Position numbers and translations under genes: made by a program | Shown here: in pieces, positions 1 through 9,278 of the stretch | Layout of the letters: every line of letters starts with the position of its first letter | How positions within the stretch are numbered: position 1 is the first letter of the stretch | The notes under the pieces: model-generated | Told to the model about the DNA's origin: nothing | What the model saw: only the letters and a program-made list of their open reading frames with translations | The model's database searches: none | NCBI GenBank assembly: GCA_964358855.1 | Contig: CAYHQQ010000007.1 | Span: forward strand, 1-64,000 | From: UBA2396 sp038042175 | Lineage (GTDB): Bacteria; Planctomycetota; Phycisphaerae; Phycisphaerales; UBA1924 | Direction of reading: 5' to 3' | Length of the DNA: 64,000 bases

Positions 1-51
1 CGAGGCGGCGGAAGCGAGGAGTGCGAACGCGAGGGAGAGGGTGCGGGTCAT
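1..51 (-). CDS. N-terminus of a secreted protein (runs off the window)
   Basis: Only the first 17 codons are present (MTRTLSLAFALLASAAS). They form a typical signal-peptide start: a basic N-region followed by a hydrophobic Ala/Leu core. A GGAG motif lies about 8 bases upstream of the ATG, which supports this start. The mature protein is outside the window, so no function can be given. Confidence 0.6.
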   Translation of the reverse strand, partial: MTRTLSLAFALLASAAS

Positions 52-160
52 GTGGGGGCTCCGTGGGGAGGGAATGGTACCGGAGAATCGCCCTGTGGTT
101 GCTTCGCGCGTGAAGCACACGAAGACCCACTCGCTGACGCTCGGGGCTCGTTGGGAAGCG

Positions 161-2668
161 TCATGGATTCATCGTGAAGATCGAGTGGCGGATGCCCCAG
201 GTGCTGATTCTTTCGGCGTCGTTGTGGTCGCGCATGGTTTCGGCGTCGATGCCGTAGCCGTTGTGGGCGATCTGCATGGTGTTGATGTGGACCTCGCCGT
301 ACTCGCCGGCGTCCCAGCGGTAGGCGTAGATCGCGCCCTGGGGGCCGTCGGCGAAGGCGACGCCCACGCGGCTGCGCGTCCACTCGTCGTAGAGCTGGCT
401 GGTGAGCCAGCCCTCGTCGAGCTTGGTGTTGCCGATGCGGGTGGTGCGCCAGGCGGTCCAGAGGGCGTTGGCGTCGATCCAGCCGGTGTGGAAGAGCACA
501 AGCTGCGGCTCACCGCCGACCTGGTGGTACACGGCCACGGGTCGCGTCGTGCAGTTGTTGCCGCTGGTCTCGCCGCGGGTCCAGAGGATGTCGGACTCTT
601 CGAGGGTTTCGCCGGTGTCGAGTTTTTTGGGCGTGAGCGAATTCACACGCATGCAGAACTGGCCGCCCTTGGAGTTGGGCATCGACGTGACCATCGTGAT
701 CGTGCCATCGGACGGGTGGACCACAAGACCGACGGGGGTCTGCGACTTGGTCTTGAGGACGATAGGGTCGCTGGTCGTGGGCTTGTCGCCGGGCACAAAC
801 CAGCGGGCGTCGAGGGAGTTGTCGTCGTGACGCGAGACGAGCAGGATGCGGCTTACGCCCGCGGCCTCAACACGACATGCCGACATGTCGGCGGCCGTCA
901 CGCCCGGGACGAGCTTGACGGGGTCGATCGCCGAATCGGTGAATCGGGTGTAGATCCAGTCGTTGAAGCGGTGCGAGAAGACAAGACCCTCGGCGGGTCC
1001 GCCGACCAGGAGCGGGTCATAGCGGCTGGCGGTCGAGGGGAGGTTTCTCGCGTCGCCCCACTTCTCGCCGCCCTTGTACGCCTTGATGTACACGAGGTCC
1101 TGGGGCTGGGTGAGGGCGGCCACGTAGCAGGTGCCGCCGACGTACGCGAGCTGCGGGGCCGAGCCGATGCGCTCGTGTGTCGTGCGTGTACCGGCGTAGG
1201 TTGAGCCCCCGTAGTTGATGTCGGCCTCGACTGGCCCATCGTCAAACTTGCCGTTCTGGTTCCAGTCGATGAGCGTGGTACCGTCGCCGTTGTCCTTGAG
1301 CGTGAAGCGGAAGGGGTGGTTGGCGAGGTACTTGAGCTTCTCGTACGGATACGGCAGCTTCTCGGTGAGCTTGTGCTCGTCGAGGATGGTGTCACGGAAC
1401 TCGCCGGTGCTGAAATGCACCTTGTTGCCGTCGCCGTCGAAGGAGTAGCTGAAGGCGTAGGACATCATGGAGGGGTAGAGGGGGCACCACGCGGGGGCGG
1501 AGTCGCCCGAGTGGCTGAGGGAGAGCTGGTGGCCGAACTCGTGGGCGAAGACCTGCCAGCCGTTGCCCGAGCCGCCCATGTCGTTGGTCTCGCTGGATTG
1601 CCCGCCGCCCCAGGGGGTGATCTGCATCCAGTGGGTAACGCCTTTCCAGGGCTTGGGAAAGTACTTGTTGCCCACGTCCCACCAGGGCATCGCCTGATCG
1701 GCCTTGGTGATGAAGCCGGGAATCTCGATGAAGTGGACCCAGACGCCGGTGGAGCCGTCGGGGTTTTTGTTACTCAGCTTGTTGTAGACGGCGTTGACCT
1801 TGGTCATCTCGCCCTGGAACTGCTTGGGGTCGACGCCCTCGAAGTACGACAGGGCGCAGATCACGTCCTGACGCAGTGGATTGAGCTGGATGTTTTTGTC
1901 GGCGTCAGAAGCGTCCTTCTTGTAGAACTTGATCAGCGGGCCCACGTCAATGCCGCGGGGAAGGGCGTTGACCTCCCAGGCGTCGAGGAGGCCGTCGCCA
2001 TCGGTGTCGCGGTTGAACAGGTCGGTGCCCAGGGCGAGCTCCTGGTCGTCGGTGAGCCCGTCGGAATCCTGATCGCCGGACTTGGGATTGGGCGTGAGGA
2101 CGACAGCGACGGCGTGGTGGGCGTAGGGCTTGGTGGCGTCAAAGATGGTGATGGTGTCGGGGATACCGTCGGCGTTCAGGTCGGCACTGGTGGTCTCAAA
2201 GACCTTGGCGTCGGTGTCGTACACGGGCGGCGTGGTAGGTGTGAGGGATGAAGGGGGGTCGGCGGGCCCCTCGCCGGGCTTGGGTGTGATGACGGCGAAC
2301 TTGCCGTCCTTGTAGTCCTGCAGCTCGACAAACTGCCCTTCGCACACGACGGTGATGGTGTGCTTGGCATCGCCGGCCTTGGGGCGCACGATGCGCATCG
2401 GCTTGGCGGGGAACTTGTCGACCACGACCTGCCACCCGCCCGACTTCCAGCAGTGGACGTTGAGCGCCAGCCAGAGCTTGCCGTCGGGACCCAGGCACAA
2501 GAGGTCGTCGAAGCCGTCGGCGTTGACATCGGCGCCCACGTAGTGGGCACAGTCGGAGCCGGTGGTGCTCCATTCAAAGGGTTTGGGCTCACCAGGAGGC
2601 AGCGCGTGCGATGCGGCGATGAGGATCGAGCAGAGCAGTGCAAGACCAGAGAAAGCGGGCAGTTTCAT
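161..2668 (-). CDS. secreted metzincin-like metalloprotease with calcium-binding repeats
   Basis: An 835-residue exported protein. The reading frame is open further upstream, but the ATG at 2668 gives a clean signal peptide (MKLPAFSGLALLCSILIAASHA) and is preferred. After the signal come FG-GAP-like stretches (DVNADGFDDLL, DLNADGIPD) and a thrombospondin-type-3 or EF-hand-like Ca2+ block (DQDSDGLTDDQE, DTDGDGLLDAWEV). Near residue 375 is the zinc site HEFGHQLSLSH, which fits HExxHxxxxxH, followed by a Met-turn-like SMMSYAF; together these are metzincin hallmarks. The C-terminal half has beta-propeller or lectin-like character without a motif I can name. It probably digests extracellular protein, with the calcium repeats stabilising it outside the cell. 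The substrate is unknown. Confidence 0.8.
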   Translation of the reverse strand: MKLPAFSGLALLCSILIAASHALPPGEPKPFEWSTTGSDCAHYVGADVNADGFDDLLCLGPDGKLWLALNVHCWKSGGWQVVVDKFPAKPMRIVRPKAGDAKHTITVVCEGQFVELQDYKDGKFAVITPKPGEGPADPPSSLTPTTPPVYDTDAKVFETTSADLNADGIPDTITIFDATKPYAHHAVAVVLTPNPKSGDQDSDGLTDDQELALGTDLFNRDTDGDGLLDAWEVNALPRGIDVGPLIKFYKKDASDADKNIQLNPLRQDVICALSYFEGVDPKQFQGEMTKVNAVYNKLSNKNPDGSTGVWVHFIEIPGFITKADQAMPWWDVGNKYFPKPWKGVTHWMQITPWGGGQSSETNDMGGSGNGWQVFAHEFGHQLSLSHSGDSAPAWCPLYPSMMSYAFSYSFDGDGNKVHFSTGEFRDTILDEHKLTEKLPYPYEKLKYLANHPFRFTLKDNGDGTTLIDWNQNGKFDDGPVEADINYGGSTYAGTRTTHERIGSAPQLAYVGGTCYVAALTQPQDLVYIKAYKGGEKWGDARNLPSTASRYDPLLVGGPAEGLVFSHRFNDWIYTRFTDSAIDPVKLVPGVTAADMSACRVEAAGVSRILLVSRHDDNSLDARWFVPGDKPTTSDPIVLKTKSQTPVGLVVHPSDGTITMVTSMPNSKGGQFCMRVNSLTPKKLDTGETLEESDILWTRGETSGNNCTTRPVAVYHQVGGEPQLVLFHTGWIDANALWTAWRTTRIGNTKLDEGWLTSQLYDEWTRSRVGVAFADGPQGAIYAYRWDAGEYGEVHINTMQIAHNGYGIDAETMRDHNDAERISTWGIRHSIFTMNP

Positions 2669-2789
2669 GCTCAGCAGCTTAACGGAAAGTCGCCTCCCCT
2701 TCAGCAAAGATTCGAGGAGCACCGGGGGTGCAGCACCAGGAGTGACTGCTTTCGGTTCAGTGAGCAGGCACACGTCTTTCGGGGCCGCC

Positions 2790-2921
2790 TTAGCGTCGCC
2801 CCCACACCGTCAGTATCACCAGGACAACTCCCAGCAAGAAGATCCCCGCCTCCGCGCTTCGGATGCGCAATCGGAGGGACCGAATATCCTTGCGGATCGA
2901 TTCGAGTTCCTGGTTTTCCAT
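2790..2921 (-). CDS. 43-residue single-span membrane protein
   Basis: Small ORF reading MENQELESIRKDIRSLRLRI at its start, then a strongly hydrophobic segment (AGIFLLGVVLVILTVW) and a basic tail GRR. A charged amphipathic helix followed by one membrane span and positive residues looks like a real small membrane protein. No strong Shine-Dalgarno sequence is visible. It sits alone between the metalloprotease and the PpiD-like gene. Function is unknown. A longer ORF in another frame (2701-2994) has no protein-like features. Confidence 0.5.
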   Translation of the reverse strand: MENQELESIRKDIRSLRLRIRSAEAGIFLLGVVLVILTVWGRR

Positions 2922-3012
2922 GGTGAATTCTAGCCAAACAGAATGATGCACTCGCCCGACGAGCGGGCGTGAACCAGACCGACCTCAGCAACACACAATC
3001 GCCGCGCCGCGA

Positions 3013-5097
3013 TTATTTCGTCTTGGGGGCGTCGGGGTCTTCGCCCACGCCGATGAGCTTGTAGTTCATGCGGGCCTTGAGGGCCTCGTAGGTGAACGGG
3101 AACCCGACGTCGGCGGCACTTTGGATCTCGGTTCCCGTGACGAGGCGTGTGGACCTGTCGCCGGCGGCGCGGAGCTCTTCGATGGTGAGCGGGTCGATCT
3201 TGGTGATCCTGGCGAACGCGGCCGAAAGGGACTTGGGAAGGGCCAGGCCAACGGTGCGGGCGGGTGCGGGCTGGGCGTCGATGGGCTGGAGCGGGTCGAT
3301 TGTGGCGAAACGGCTCATGACCAGGGCACGGAACTCAAGGGTGTTGATCGCCGCAACGGCTGGGCCGCCGCCGCCGCCCTGGACGTTGTCCTTGCCGACC
3401 TTCACATCGCGCTGGATCGCCAGCGCCGGCTCGGGGGCCGGGGGTGTGGCCGGCGGCACGACGGGCGCGGGGACGGGCGGGGGATACGCGGCGGTGACGG
3501 CGTCGAGGCCGCCGGTGGTCGCGATCGCCGTGGTCTTCTCGACGTCGGCCTTGAGGGTCTCAAAGGCCTTGAGGCGTTTGATGTCGGTAACCACCTGTGT
3601 GCGCACCTCATCGAGCGACTCGGGCTCGCCCTTGGGCCTCACGCCAATCACCCGCGGGTAAAAGACGTTGCCGTTCGAGTCGGCGAGGGGACGATCAAAG
3701 ATCGGGATCACGCCCATCTGGAGCGGAAGGGTGGTGGTGGGCAGCAGCTCGCGAACACTGAACATGGCGTCGGCGAACCTGAGGCGGGTCGTGCCGCGCT
3801 GGAGCTCGCTCTGCCCGATCCCACGAGTCTCCTGGAGTTCCTCGTGCGAGCGCCACGCGGTCACATCCTGGACGATGGGAGCCGGGAAATCGACGGGCGA
3901 CTGCCAGCGCTCGCGTTCATCGCGAGACGTGGTTTCGGCCTTGACGCCCGCGACGATCCCCTGGGCCAGCTGTTCCAGCGGCAGGCGCTTGGCGAGCCAG
4001 TCCTCGGGAAGCTTGCGGAACTTGCCTTCGAGGGCGAAGCCCTTGAGCGCCTCGGAGACCAGGTCCCGGTAGCGGCTCTCGGCGATCTTGATCAGGTCCT
4101 CGGCGTACTCGTTGCGCAGACGCTCCTCGAACGCGACGCGCCCCTTGTCGTAGGCTTCCTGCGTGCCCGTGGGGTTCTCCTTGTTCCACCGCTCGCGGAC
4201 GTGCGCGTCGATGAGCTTGATCGACTTGGCGACTGAGGCCTTGTTGACCTCGAGCCACTCGAGCTTCACCCGGTCGGGCTTGCGGTAGCCGATGCCGTTC
4301 TCTCCCTCGGCCGCCTCCAGGTTCCGGTACTTCTCGTAGTGAGCCTTGATCTCGTCCTCGGTGGGCTCGGGGAGCGCGGCGATGAGACGATCGGAAGGAA
4401 CCAGCACGAAATCGATCGTCAGCGATTCGGCGGCCTCGCGGACGGCGGCGAGCGAACGCCGGTCCGAGACGCGAGCGGCGTTCTCGTAGCCGTCCTGCAT
4501 GCGCCGGATGCCCGCGTACCTGGCGACGCCCATGCAGAAGGCCTCGAACGAGAGTCCTTCCTTGTTGGCGACCTCGCCAACGATCCTGCGGATACCGATG
4601 ACGCCGGGGGCGCCGTCGCCGCGGAGCTGCTCTATCTGCTTCTGGCCCTCGGCCGAGCGCATGACCTGCTCGTACATCATGGGCAGGAACTGCTGGTAGG
4701 TCCGGGCGTCAAGGCCGCCCATGCTGCTGAGCTTCTGCATCGTCACGAGGAGCCCGATCGTCTGATCGTCGGTGACGCTCGCCTCGCCGTCGCCCTCGCC
4801 GCCCACGTAGCCCGCGGACTCGGCCTCTCTGGCGAGCAACATGTAGTGGTCCGCGGAGCCGGCCATGTTGGCCAGGCTGATGGCGATGGGCGGGAACTTC
4901 ATGAGGGCCCGGTACTCAAGGTCGTACTGGCGTTTCTCGTCGGCGCGGAGTTTGACGCCGTTGATCGAGCCGATGACTCGCTTCTGGGGATCACCCGACA
5001 TCGAGGAGATGCCCTGGGGGAGGATGAAGAGGACCATGAGGACCGAGCCCCCGATGACCATGATCCACTTCTTGTACTTCTTCATCGACTTGTACAT
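3013..5097 (-). CDS. membrane-anchored SurA/PpiD-like folding chaperone
   Basis: A 694-residue protein with a basic N-terminus (MYKSMKKYKK), one membrane span at about residues 11-30, and then a long helical extracytoplasmic region. The N-terminal part (INGVKLRADEKRQYDLEYRAL) resembles the SurA_N_3/PpiD chaperone fold, and the EIKAHYEKYRN segment is typical of the stretch before a parvulin domain. I cannot see a parvulin active-site core, so it may be a holdase rather than an active prolyl isomerase. A Pro-rich linker (PPPVPAPVVPPATPPAPEPA) precedes the last 130 residues. It follows rpsD on the same strand but is separated from it by a strong terminator, so it is probably transcribed independently. 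Confidence 0.65.
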   Translation of the reverse strand: MYKSMKKYKKWIMVIGGSVLMVLFILPQGISSMSGDPQKRVIGSINGVKLRADEKRQYDLEYRALMKFPPIAISLANMAGSADHYMLLAREAESAGYVGGEGDGEASVTDDQTIGLLVTMQKLSSMGGLDARTYQQFLPMMYEQVMRSAEGQKQIEQLRGDGAPGVIGIRRIVGEVANKEGLSFEAFCMGVARYAGIRRMQDGYENAARVSDRRSLAAVREAAESLTIDFVLVPSDRLIAALPEPTEDEIKAHYEKYRNLEAAEGENGIGYRKPDRVKLEWLEVNKASVAKSIKLIDAHVRERWNKENPTGTQEAYDKGRVAFEERLRNEYAEDLIKIAESRYRDLVSEALKGFALEGKFRKLPEDWLAKRLPLEQLAQGIVAGVKAETTSRDERERWQSPVDFPAPIVQDVTAWRSHEELQETRGIGQSELQRGTTRLRFADAMFSVRELLPTTTLPLQMGVIPIFDRPLADSNGNVFYPRVIGVRPKGEPESLDEVRTQVVTDIKRLKAFETLKADVEKTTAIATTGGLDAVTAAYPPPVPAPVVPPATPPAPEPALAIQRDVKVGKDNVQGGGGGPAVAAINTLEFRALVMSRFATIDPLQPIDAQPAPARTVGLALPKSLSAAFARITKIDPLTIEELRAAGDRSTRLVTGTEIQSAADVGFPFTYEALKARMNYKLIGVGEDPDAPKTK

Positions 5098-5174
5098 GAA
5101 CTCTCCAAAGCGAGACTTGATCGGCCGCCCCGACCCACACCGCGAACATCGCCACGCCCAAGCGTGAAAGAGAA

Positions 5175-5226
5175 GCGCCCGGGGCGAGCGTGGCGAATCC
5201 GGGATTCGCCGGCTCGCCCCGGGCGC
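5175..5226 (-). terminator. rho-independent terminator after rpsD
   Basis: Two nested perfect inverted repeats. The outer arms are 5175-5189 and 5212-5226 (15 bp), and the inner arms are 5192-5200 and 5202-5210 (9 bp, one-base loop). On the minus strand the hairpin is followed by TTCTCTTTC. It lies between the rpsD stop and the PpiD-like gene. Confidence 0.8.
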
Positions 5227-5274
5227 GATGACCTTTGCCGGCGCGACTGGGTGCGCCGATCTTTCCAGCTGGTA

Positions 5275-5874
5275 TTACCTGTAGAACTCGACGATCAGGT
5301 TGGGATTGCAGTCGAAGGGGATCTGGTCGGTCGTGGGGAGCGAAACGACCTTGACGGTCAGCTCGGCCGGATTGAACTCGAGCCAGTCGGCGATCTCGTG
5401 GCCCGGGAGGCTCTCCATGTTCTCTTTGGCGAGCTTCTGGATCCCTTCCTTGAGGGTGATCACGTCGCCGACTTCCATCGAGTAGCTGGGGCGATCGACC
5501 TTCTTGCCGTTGATCTTCACGTGACCGTGGGCGACAAGCTGACGCGAGGCCCAGATCGTGCGGGCCAGGCCCGACCGACGGATCACGCTGTCGAGCCGGC
5601 GCTCAAGGAGCTGCATGAGCATGTCGCCGGTGTTGCCCGGACGGCGACCCGCCTCGGCGAGCACGCGCCGGAACTGCTTCTCCTGAACGCAGTAGTGGTA
5701 CTTGACCTTCTGCTTCTCGTTCATTCGGATGCCGTAGGCACGCAGGCGACGCCCGCGGTACCCGTGCATGCCGGGGAAAACGAGCGAGCGCTTGCTCGTG
5801 TGCTTGGGGTTGTCGGCGATGGGGACGCCGACGCGACGAGAGAGCTTGAGCTTGGGACCCGTGTAACGTGCCAT
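5275..5874 (-). CDS. rpsD: 30S ribosomal protein S4
   Basis: A 199-residue full-length bacterial S4, a primary 16S rRNA-binding protein needed to start small-subunit assembly. It begins MARYTGPKLKLSRRVGVPI and contains the central GYRGRRLRAYGIR region and the S4 RNA-binding fold (LERRLDSVIRRSGLARTIWASRQLVAHGHVKING, quoted here only as an anchor around residues 95-128). The zinc-binding cysteines found in some S4 proteins are absent, so this is the zinc-free form. It is monocistronic here: purF is divergent upstream and a strong hairpin follows the stop. In many bacteria rpsD lies in the alpha operon; here it is detached. Confidence 0.97.
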   Translation of the reverse strand: MARYTGPKLKLSRRVGVPIADNPKHTSKRSLVFPGMHGYRGRRLRAYGIRMNEKQKVKYHYCVQEKQFRRVLAEAGRRPGNTGDMLMQLLERRLDSVIRRSGLARTIWASRQLVAHGHVKINGKKVDRPSYSMEVGDVITLKEGIQKLAKENMESLPGHEIADWLEFNPAELTVKVVSLPTTDQIPFDCNPNLIVEFYR

Positions 5875-6187
5875 CAGATTCTCCGTCTCCAGGCGCTGTC
5901 CCCGTCGCCATTGCGGCGGGTGAGTGTCTGGGTGTCGCTTCCTCTTATAGAGGGGCGACGATCTGCCGGGGGGCCGAGTCTTCGGTCCGGCGTGTGATCC
6001 GGTCTCCCGCTTGTGGACGGCACATGCCGCCTGCGGGGTACGGTGGGGGTGGGGTCCGAATTGATGCCTACCAAGGGCGCAAAGTCAACCCCAGGGAGAG
6101 CGGGAAGTCGCATTCGTTCGTCACCCATTTGGTTTTTTCTCGCCCAAGGCTCGTGATTTGGATTGAATCGGGAGCCCGCGAGCTACA
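5875..6187. promoter_or_regulatory. divergent intergenic region between rpsD and purF
   Basis: This 313-base stretch has no credible gene and must hold the promoters for both rpsD and purF. I see no clear -35/-10 pair, no purine riboswitch core and no ribosomal-protein leader that I recognise. The T-rich stretch near 6130-6136 is the only compositional break. Confidence 0.4.
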
Positions 6188-7714
6188 GTGAGCGATTCAC
6201 AGGGGCTACGCAGCATGGCAAGGACGATCCCGCTGGCGATCCTGGACTCCGCCCTCGCGCGAATGGACGCGTACGAGCGGAAAGAAAAATGCGGTGTTTT
6301 CGGCATCTGGGGCGACCCCGATTCGGTCCGTGTCGCCTACTTGGGGCTCTACGCACAGCAGCACCGCGGGCAGGAATCGGCCGGCATCGTCGCCTCCAAC
6401 GGCAAGATGCTCGCGGGGCACACCGGCATGGGCCTGGTCCCCGAGGTCTTCAGCGATCTCGTCCTCGACAAAATCGAGAACAGCGTGGGCGGGTTCGTGC
6501 GGGCCGCCCTTGGTCACAACCGGTACTCCACCGCGGGCGGAAGCCTCTCCTGCAACGCACAGCCTTTGCTCGAAAGCTACATCGGCGGGCAGGTGGCGGT
6601 GGCGCACAACGGCAACCTCATCAACGCCGCCGCCTTGCGAAACCGATTCGAGGAGCTCGGCCACCTCTTCCACACCACCAGCGACACCGAGGTCATCGTC
6701 CACCTTCTGGCGAGCCCCGAGCAGCAGAGAACCTCCGACCCGCTCGCCGCAACCTTGCGACGGCTCGAAGGGGCGTTCAGCCTCGCGTTCCTGTACCCCG
6801 ATCGCATCGAGGCGGCACGCGACCCCTGGGGCTGGCGGCCCCTGGTCATTGGCAAGATTCCCGGCGGGCCCGACGGGCCGCACTCGTGGGTGGTCGCCAG
6901 CGAGACGGTCGCCCTCGCCGTGGTCGGCGCCGAGGTGGTGCGGGAAGTTGAGCCCGGCGAGATTGTGACGATCTCCGACGCGGGTGTGAAGAGCCGCAAA
7001 TTCGCCGAACCCGCCGAGCGCACGGCCCACTGCGTCTTCGAGCACGTGTACTTCGCGAATCCCGCGAGCCGTGTGTTTGGGCAGAACGTGCAGCAGGCCC
7101 GCGAGCGCATGGGCGAGGTGCTCGCTCGCGAGGCCCCGGTGGACGCCGACTGCGTCATGCCGATGCCCGACAGCGGGCGTTCGGCCGCGACGGGGTACGC
7201 CCGGGCGAGCGGGATCGTGTACCGCGAGGGGATCGTGCCCAACCGATATGTGGGCCGCACGTTCATCAAGCCCACGCAGACCGAGCGCCAGCGGGCGGTG
7301 CGCCTGAAGCTCAACGTGATCCCCGAGATCGTCGAGGGCAAGCGGGTGATCGTCGTCGACGACTCGATCGTTCGCGGCACGACAACCAAGGCGAAGATGG
7401 ACCAGCTCAGGCAGGCGGGGGCGAAGGAGATCCACCTGCGGATCTCGTGCCCGCCCATCCGGCATCCGTGCTACTTCGGGGTCGACTTTGCGACGCGGGA
7501 CCAGCTCATCGCCCACAAGCGCAGCGTGCCGGAAATCCGCGAGTATCTGGGTGTCGACTCGCTCCACTACCTGTCGCTCGACGGGCTCCTCTCCTGCATG
7601 GATCGCAAGCCCGATCGATACTGCACCGCCTGCTACAGCGGCGAGTATCGCTTGGACATCGACCACCCGCGGACCGATATCGTGGCCGACAGCGAGCAGA
7701 GCAGAATGTTCTGA
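6188..7714 (+). CDS. purF: amidophosphoribosyltransferase
   Basis: This 508-residue enzyme makes 5-phosphoribosylamine from PRPP and glutamine, the committed step of purine synthesis. The N-terminal nucleophile Cys is in KEKCGVFGIWG, followed by QQHRGQESAGI and GHNRYSTAG of the class-II glutaminase domain. The PRPP-binding motif VIVVDDSIVRGTT and the PMPDSGR segment mark the phosphoribosyltransferase domain. C-terminal Cys residues (CPPIRHPCYFGVDFAT, YCTACYSGEYR) fit the Fe-S-cluster type. The start is uncertain: GTG 6188, ATG 6215 or ATG 6263. The last would place Cys at residue 10, and the longer forms imply a cleaved propeptide. It is divergent from rpsD. Confidence 0.96.
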   Translation: MSDSQGLRSMARTIPLAILDSALARMDAYERKEKCGVFGIWGDPDSVRVAYLGLYAQQHRGQESAGIVASNGKMLAGHTGMGLVPEVFSDLVLDKIENSVGGFVRAALGHNRYSTAGGSLSCNAQPLLESYIGGQVAVAHNGNLINAAALRNRFEELGHLFHTTSDTEVIVHLLASPEQQRTSDPLAATLRRLEGAFSLAFLYPDRIEAARDPWGWRPLVIGKIPGGPDGPHSWVVASETVALAVVGAEVVREVEPGEIVTISDAGVKSRKFAEPAERTAHCVFEHVYFANPASRVFGQNVQQARERMGEVLAREAPVDADCVMPMPDSGRSAATGYARASGIVYREGIVPNRYVGRTFIKPTQTERQRAVRLKLNVIPEIVEGKRVIVVDDSIVRGTTTKAKMDQLRQAGAKEIHLRISCPPIRHPCYFGVDFATRDQLIAHKRSVPEIREYLGVDSLHYLSLDGLLSCMDRKPDRYCTACYSGEYRLDIDHPRTDIVADSEQSRMF

Positions 7715-7809
7715 GCGGCGGGAAACGGGGGGCGTTTGTCGCCGGGCCTCGGGTTCCATTTCGATGGCGGCCGAACTAGAATCGCCTCCAAACCACAGGA
7801 GCCGCCCTC

Positions 7810-9021
7810 ATGTCTTCCGCCAATTCCGTTGTGATCCTCGCCGCCAAACGCACGCCCATCGGAAGGTTTTTCGGCGGCTTGTCGAAGGTCCCCTCGCCCG
7901 TCCTGGGTTCGTACGCCGCCAAGGCCGCCATGGACGCGGTCGGCGGGCTCGACGTGCTCAAGGGCCACATCAACGAGTGCATCTTCGGGTGCGTGCTCCA
8001 GGCCGGGCTGTCGCAGAATCCGGCGCGTCAGGCGGCCCTCAAGGCCGGGCTTCCCGACACCATGTCCGCCCAGACCATCAACAAGGTCTGCGGCTCGGGC
8101 CTGCAGTCGGTGATGCTGGCGGCCCAGTCGATCAAGGCGGGCGACAACGAGCTCGTGCTCGCCGGGGGCTTTGAGAACATGACCCAGGCCCCCCACTTCG
8201 CCCGCATCCGCGAGGGCGTGAAGTACGGGCCCGCGACGATGGAAGACCACATGGCCTTCGACGGCCTGCGCTGCGCCTTCGAGGCGTGTGCCATGGGCGT
8301 CAGCGCCGACCACATCGCCAAGAAGTTTGAGATCACAAGGGCCGACCAGGACCGCTTCAGCGTGCAGAGCCACCAAAGGGCGGCGGCCGCCACGGCGGCG
8401 GGCCACTTCAAGAACGAGATCGTCGCCCTCACCGGCGAGCAGTGCCTGGACAAGAAGTCGCCGGGAGTGTCGGCCGACGAGGGGATCCGTAACGACAGCA
8501 GCATCGAAGGTCTTGCCAAACTCCGCCCCGCGTTCACGCCCGACGGCACCGTAACCGCCGCCAACGCCTCGCAGATCTCCGACGGTGCGGCGGCACTGGT
8601 GGTTTCGAGCCTGGCCAAGGCCGAGGCACTGGGCATCAAGCCCATCGCCCGCATCGTCGCCTACCACACCAGCGGCGTCGCCCCCAAGGACATCTTCGCC
8701 GCTCCCATCACCGGCATCGACGGCGTGCTCGCCAAGGCCAAACTCTCCGCCAAGGACATCGACCTCTTCGAACTCAACGAGGCCTTCGCCGCCCAGGTCC
8801 TGTGCAACCTCAAGGGCCTCAAGGCCATGGGCCACGAGATCCCCGAGAGCAAACTCAACATCTGCGGCGGCGGCGTCGCCCTTGGCCACCCCATCGGCGG
8901 CTCGGGCGCCCGCGTCCTCACCACCCTCATCCACCAACTCCACCGCACCGGCGGCAAACGCGGCATCGCCGCCCTGTGCCTGGGCGGGGGGAATTCGGTG
9001 GCGATGGTCGTGGAGATCTGA
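7810..9021 (+). CDS. acetyl-CoA C-acetyltransferase (thiolase)
   Basis: A 403-residue thiolase of the usual length. It catalyses thiolytic cleavage of 3-ketoacyl-CoA or condensation of two acetyl-CoA. The acyl-accepting Cys is at about residue 94 (INKVCGSGLQS), with the catalytic His in GHPIGGSGAR and the second Cys in CLGGGNSVAM. It starts MSSANSVVILAAKRTPIGRF, and AGGAG lies 9 bases upstream. It stands alone, with no HMG-CoA or butanoyl genes nearby, so whether it works in degradation or synthesis cannot be read from context. Confidence 0.93.
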   Translation: MSSANSVVILAAKRTPIGRFFGGLSKVPSPVLGSYAAKAAMDAVGGLDVLKGHINECIFGCVLQAGLSQNPARQAALKAGLPDTMSAQTINKVCGSGLQSVMLAAQSIKAGDNELVLAGGFENMTQAPHFARIREGVKYGPATMEDHMAFDGLRCAFEACAMGVSADHIAKKFEITRADQDRFSVQSHQRAAAATAAGHFKNEIVALTGEQCLDKKSPGVSADEGIRNDSSIEGLAKLRPAFTPDGTVTAANASQISDGAAALVVSSLAKAEALGIKPIARIVAYHTSGVAPKDIFAAPITGIDGVLAKAKLSAKDIDLFELNEAFAAQVLCNLKGLKAMGHEIPESKLNICGGGVALGHPIGGSGARVLTTLIHQLHRTGGKRGIAALCLGGGNSVAMVVEI

Positions 9022-9038
9022 GTCCCCCCCCACCGTGC

Positions 9039-9072
9039 CACTCATCGCGCAGGCTCTGCGGAGCGATGAGTG
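9039..9072 (+). terminator. hairpin after the thiolase gene
   Basis: Perfect 10-bp arms (CACTCATCGC at 9039-9048, GCGATGAGTG at 9063-9072) with a smaller internal pairing, 18 bases after the stop. There is no T-tract, so it may be a weak terminator or an mRNA 3'-end stabiliser. Confidence 0.4.
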
Positions 9073-9099
9073 CGGGCGTCCATGTGCGTCCGGTGACTG

Positions 9100-9123
9100 T
9101 CAGAGCCCGACGCGCCAGCTAGG
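9100..9123 (+). repeat. 24-bp dispersed repeat, copy A (one mismatch)
   Basis: Copy of the TCAGAGCCCGACGCGCCAG... element also found at 10081-10104, 10161-10184 and 59429-59452. This copy differs from the others at one base (CTAGG instead of CGAGG at the 3' end). The rest of the 9073-9278 gap shows no gene. Confidence 0.8.
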
Positions 9124-9278
9124 GTTGACCTACGGCCATCCTTCGTGCCAAACGACACGACAGACTGACGTAGACGAATCCGCGTTGTCGCTTCGGGGTG
9201 CGGGTTCGAATTCGCCGCATTTCTTGGATTCCTTCGACCCTGTAGCTGTATGATTTAACCGACAGTTGGCAGGCGATC

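Noticed and set aside
41..1204. Long plus-strand ORF (387 residues) opposite the metalloprotease gene
   Set aside because: Composition is Val/Gly/Asp-rich without domains; it mirrors the codon pattern of the convincing minus-strand gene.
2951..2967. Small hairpin CGCCCG/CGGGCG after the PpiD-like gene as a terminator
   Set aside because: Only 6-bp arms and no T-tract directly after it.
2701..2994. 97-residue minus-strand ORF between the protease and chaperone genes
   Set aside because: No protein-like features; the 43-residue ORF in another frame explains this stretch better.
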